In this document: one piece after another, positions 54,401 through 56,278 of the stretch
How the letters are laid out: every line of letters begins with the position of its first letter
Numbering within the stretch: position 1 is the first letter of the stretch
Origin: an uncultured Clostridia bacterium
Lineage (GTDB): Bacteria > Bacillota > Clostridia > TANB77 > CAG-508
Assembly: GCA_944386745.1 (NCBI GenBank)
Contig: CALXCG010000003.1
Span: forward strand, 1-56,278
Length of the DNA stretch: 56,278 bases
Reading direction: 5' to 3'
Translations under genes and position numbers: made by a program
The notes under the pieces: generated by a model
Seen by the model: only the letters and a program-made list of their open reading frames with translations
What the model was told of the DNA's origin: nothing
Databases searched by the model: none

Positions 54401-54575
54401 AATAAATCTATATGTATCTGGAAACGAAATCCTAGAAGAAGTTATAAAACAAAATGAAGAATTAATTAAACATGATACATTAGCATTAAAAATTGTTTAC
54501 AACGAAGAAAGAAAAGATTATACAGAAACAAATATCAATGGAGAAAAATTAAACATTGATGTTGAGAGGGATTAG
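51414..54575 (+). CDS. ileS: Isoleucyl-tRNA synthetase, eukaryote-like (IleS2) type
   Basis: The 1053-residue class I synthetase has HVGH in [17 protein letters not shown] (near residue 55), the editing domain with [29 protein letters not shown] (near residue 608) and a CPKCGKK pair. The length and the HVGHIETR form mark the IleS2 group rather than the standard bacterial IleS1; IleS2 enzymes are often naturally resistant to mupirocin. It is the only ileS here. Its stop codon TAG and the last residues, ERD, coincide with the start of repeat A5. Confidence 0.95.
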   Translation: MYKKVELPKEGFVGIERQVAEGWKKKDIIKKNFAMNEGKRYFTFYDGPPTANGKPHVGHIETRVIKDIIPRYKVMKGYKVIRKAGWDTHGLPVELEIEKKLGISGKQQIEEYGVEKFVKECKESVFTYVHMWEEMTNKVGFWVDMEHPYVTYHNEYIESVWWALKQMWEKGLLYEGHKVMPYCPRCGTALSSHEVAQGYKDVKDLTCIAKFKVLDGQNFDDNTYILAWTTTPWTLPSNLALCVNKSYEYAEVKANIGTDDEPVYENYILAKDLIESVLKETPYDVVKTFKGEELLGIKYERLMPFGEVKGKAFEVIHGDYVTLTDGTGIVHIAPAYGEDDSLVAKQNGITFINLVDKEGKFVKEVKPWAGRFVRDCNEDICKWLKEENKLFSKEKHMHSYPHCWSCDTPLLYYPQDSSFVAMSNLRDELVANNNKVNWYPDTIRTGRFGKFLENVIDWGISRDRYWGTPLPIWTCEDENCGHRECIGSIAELKEKAIDCPDDIELHKPYIDNVYLKCPKCGKKMKRAKEVIDCWFDSGSMPFAQWHYPFENEDMFKNNFPAQFISEAVDQTRGWFYTLTAVGTALFNRSPFENCIVLGHVLDEHGQKMSKSKGNGVDPMVLLDTVGADATRWHFYTCSAPWLPTRLGLKNVQETQRGFISTLWNVYSFYVLYAEIDQFNPLKYSDFELTNVMDKWIISKLNTLVKEVAEKLDSYDITNAALLIENFTDELSNWYVRRNRERFWSQELNDEKIGAYVTLYKVLTTLIKVAAPFVPFITDEIYQNLVVNLDKTAPESVHLCLWPEVDEKAINPELEKEMDLAYKIVKLGRSARNSANIKNRQPLSKMLISVDTLPKYYEDIVKEELNVKEIELGAEMGEYVDFEIKPNLPVLGKEYGKLIPRIREEISKKNQMDLANTVKNGGVEYIEIDDTQIELNSENLLVTMQGKDGFAFSGEGEIGVVLDTQITKELKEEGYVREVLSKVQNMRKDKGFEVLDKINLYVSGNEILEEVIKQNEELIKHDTLALKIVYNEERKDYTETNINGEKLNIDVERD

Positions 54576-54625
54576 GGGGACGGTCCTAAAATCCCTAAAA
54601 TCAGGGATTTGGGGACAGACCTTTA
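54567..54625 (+). repeat. GGGAC repeat, long class (copy A5)
   Basis: It starts GGGATTAGGGGGACGGTCC, continues through AATCCCT arms and ends GGGATTTGGGGACAGACC, one base from the consensus GGGACGGACC. It overlaps the ileS stop codon and sits before a strong terminator. Confidence 0.85.
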
Positions 54626-54642
54626 AAGAAAATATAATAAAC

Positions 54643-54681
54643 AAAAAACACTAAGTATTCTAGTTTTACTTAGTGTTTTTT
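54643..54681. terminator. Bidirectional terminator between ileS and the coiled-coil gene
   Basis: A perfect 15 bp stem (54643-54657 with 54667-54681, core CACTAAGTA) has A- and T-rich outer ends, so it can terminate both convergent genes. Confidence 0.85.
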
Positions 54682-54717
54682 GTTTAGAAAATCACTTTTT
54701 CTAAATGTGTACGGAAA

Positions 54718-55026
54718 TCATTTTTGTTCGGGATATAATTCATTATATAAATCATCATATAATGTTTGCCAATATTCAATTTCTGCAAGTGCGTCACTAA
54801 GTTGTGTATGATGTTTATGAAGTTTTTTAATATATTCAGCTTTATATCCTGCATCAGAGTATGGAAGACTATTATTACCAATAGGTAAATCATCTATTAA
54901 CTTTTGTAAATTGTCGATAGTTTTTTTCTCAGCCTCTACTATATTTTTGTAATATTCAATATTACTTTTGTAAGCTGCTAAGTCCCTTATTTTTTCTCTC
55001 CGTACAAAGTTTTTAAAGAAATTCAT
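54718..55026 (-). CDS. Coiled-coil protein of unknown function
   Basis: The 102-residue, mostly helical protein has heptad-like stretches (IEYYKNIVEAEKKTIDNLQK and LSDALAEIEYWQTLY) around a central GNNSLPYSDAGYK turn. No family is recognised. An AAAGGAGGAG gives a clear start. It contains an in-frame CGG followed by A at 55000-55002, where staying in frame gives the sensible protein. It lies next to the transposase gene and could be part of accessory DNA. Confidence 0.6.
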   Translation of the reverse strand: MNFFKNFVRREKIRDLAAYKSNIEYYKNIVEAEKKTIDNLQKLIDDLPIGNNSLPYSDAGYKAEYIKKLHKHHTQLSDALAEIEYWQTLYDDLYNELYPEQK

Positions 55027-55131
55027 TTAAACTCCTCCTTTACTGCGATATACTAAAAAAACAGTATACCTTAAATACATTTTAATAGTCACTAATAAAT
55101 TTTAACATAATTATAAAAAGATGTAAATATG

Positions 55132-55180
55132 CATTTAGGGACATGCCAAAATGAACAAAAAATGTTAAAAAGGGACAGAC
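55132..55180 (+). repeat. GGGAC repeat, third class (copy C2)
   Basis: CATTTAGGGACAT (55132-55144) and ACAAAAAATGTTAAAAAGGG (from 55155) match copy C1 at 19088-19135. It is the only repeat in the 374 bp stretch (55027-55400) between the coiled-coil gene and the transposase; the remainder holds the transposase promoter and AT-rich sequence. Confidence 0.7.
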
Positions 55181-55292
55181 TTTATTGGAAGATGTAGTAA
55201 AATAAGTTAAAATAATAAAAGGACATATTTGTGATTGTTTATGTTATAGATAAAAGAGAATTGGGTTTTACATGAACTTATATAAAAAACAT

Positions 55293-55321
55293 TTGACAAA
55301 TGGAAAAAATTGTAATATCAT
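55293..55321 (+). promoter_or_regulatory. Promoter of the RAYT gene
   Basis: A perfect TTGACA (55293-55298) and TATCAT (55316-55321) with 17 bp spacing lie 79 bp before the start. Confidence 0.6.
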
Positions 55322-55400
55322 TATGGAAATTAAATTACTTTCATAAAAATAAATTATAATCAATGATTTATTTCAAATTAATTCGTTATAAAGGAGTTTT

Positions 55401-56153
55401 ATGCCTAGATTAGCAAGAAATCAAATTAAAACAAAATTTTTTCATAATATGACACAAGGTATTAATAAGGAATATATATTTCAAGATGAAAGATGTAAAA
55501 AGAAATATATGAAATACTTGGAAAAAGATGCAGCTAAATTGAATATAAAAATTATTGCATTTACAATAATGGATAATCACGCTCATATTTTAGTGTATAC
55601 TGATGAAATAAACAATATGAGCTTATTTATGAAGAGTGTAAACGAAAGATTTGCTATGTTTTATAATTATATTAATAATAGAGTAGGAGTAGTTTTTAGA
55701 GGAAGATATAAAAGTCAGCCTATACTTAGCGAAAAACATTTGGATAATTGCATTAAATATATTTTTAATAATCCTGTGAGAGCAGGAATTGTATCTAAAC
55801 CTGAAGAATATCTTTATTCAAATTTAAAAGAATTTAAGACAAGTAAAATGTTAGAAAATATGAAAAATCAAATAGAAGGAAAAGATATAAATAACCTGGC
55901 AGAAAATCATGAAGAACAATTTGTAGCTTACAATGAATTTATAGATATTTGTGAAGATAAAGAAATATTTATAAAAGAATTTATAAGACAATATGAAAAA
56001 AAGTTTGGGTTAGGTGTTTGTAGAAATAGAAAAGAACTTGAAAAAATGGTGAAAGAAATAAAAAAAGAAACTAATATTACAAATAAAATTTTAGCAAGCA
56101 TTTTACAGTTATCTACGTCTACAATAAGAAATTATTTGAAAGATGAAAGGTAA
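55401..56153 (+). CDS. REP-associated tyrosine transposase (RAYT, Y1/HUH family)
   Basis: The 250-residue single-strand DNA transposase is related to IS200/IS605 TnpA. The HUH metal motif is in TIMDNHAHILVYTD (near residue 58) and the likely catalytic tyrosine is in CIKYIFNNPVRAGIV (near residue 123), the usual RAYT arrangement. A C-terminal extension of about 80 residues has a helix-turn-helix-like LASILQLSTSTIRNYLK. RAYTs are not flanked by IS ends but are linked to dispersed palindromic (REP) repeats; the GGGAC repeats here are the obvious candidates. The start follows AAAGGAG. The 125 bp after it (56154-56278) hold no gene I can see. Confidence 0.9.
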   Translation: MPRLARNQIKTKFFHNMTQGINKEYIFQDERCKKKYMKYLEKDAAKLNIKIIAFTIMDNHAHILVYTDEINNMSLFMKSVNERFAMFYNYINNRVGVVFRGRYKSQPILSEKHLDNCIKYIFNNPVRAGIVSKPEEYLYSNLKEFKTSKMLENMKNQIEGKDINNLAENHEEQFVAYNEFIDICEDKEIFIKEFIRQYEKKFGLGVCRNRKELEKMVKEIKKETNITNKILASILQLSTSTIRNYLKDER

Positions 56154-56278
56154 ATTTGTCTATATAATATAACAATTTGCATAAAATAATAAATAATATT
56201 ATCAGTAAAAAAGAGTAAAAATTTTTCGCAATAAAAAACATAGAAATATAAGGAAAAAACATCGTAAATTTGATAAAA

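Overview
The window is AT-rich, densely coded DNA from an endospore-forming, anaerobic low-GC Firmicute, most likely an uncultured gut-type member of the Clostridia. This rests on spoIIP, a GerQ-like gene, a CwlJ-like gene, spoVFB (dpaB), spoIIAA-spoIIAB-sigF, spoIID and spoIIQ, on T-box control of valS and ileS, on pta-ackA acetate metabolism, and on the codon bias. I see no rRNA or tRNA gene and no CRISPR array.

Layout. 1-15009: an exopolysaccharide/capsule locus: lipid-linked sugar transferase, six glycosyltransferases, a pyruvyl transferase, an EpsG-like polymerase, a flippase and an acyltransferase. A second promoter then precedes the Wzz / tyrosine kinase / PHP phosphatase control module. 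15098-19105: glmM, a small membrane protein, spoIIP and a UMPH-1-like nucleotidase. 19161-21981 (minus): a paired DUF4130 protein and radical-SAM protein, and a YcxB-like protein. 22105-26705: a possible serpin-like protein, cwlJ-gerQ, an MBL-fold hydrolase, a GH25-LysM lysozyme and a small PBECR-like nuclease. 26745-35928: an unidentified structured RNA, dpaB, trxB, an RluA-family gene, trmB, pta, two tandem ackA genes, a heptad-repeat protein and lexA. 36199-43582: a heterodimeric ABC exporter and T-box-valS. 43599-45040: a type III toxin-antitoxin module and a small patch of atypical composition. 45192-48960: Spo0A boxes, spoIIAA-AB-sigF, spoIID and spoIIQ. 49059-54575: a variable-protein gene with the signature of a diversity-generating retroelement (DGR) target, then T-box-ileS. 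54718-56153: a coiled-coil protein and a REP-associated tyrosine transposase (RAYT).

Five signals stand out. (1) All seven in-frame CGG codons that I found are followed by A. At five of them, in three genes, moving +1 so that GGA is read restores the expected protein or ends it at once, which suggests +1 recoding at CGGA or a systematic base-insertion artefact. (2) The C-terminus of the pilin-like, FGE/C-lectin-fold protein at 49315-50697 is built almost entirely of NNY codons, the footprint of adenine mutagenesis at AAY codons; no reverse transcriptase or template repeat lies in the window. (3) A complete type III toxin-antitoxin locus has 50-nt RNA repeats. (4) Many GGGAC-core hairpin repeats sit at gene ends and leaders, and the window also encodes a RAYT that could mobilise them. 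(5) valS and ileS share the same three-part leader: T-box, long hairpin element, GGGAC repeat.

The EPS promoter and the spoIIA promoter both carry Spo0A-like boxes, so surface polysaccharide and sporulation may be tied together. All calls come from reading the sequence and remembered family features; no database search was run.
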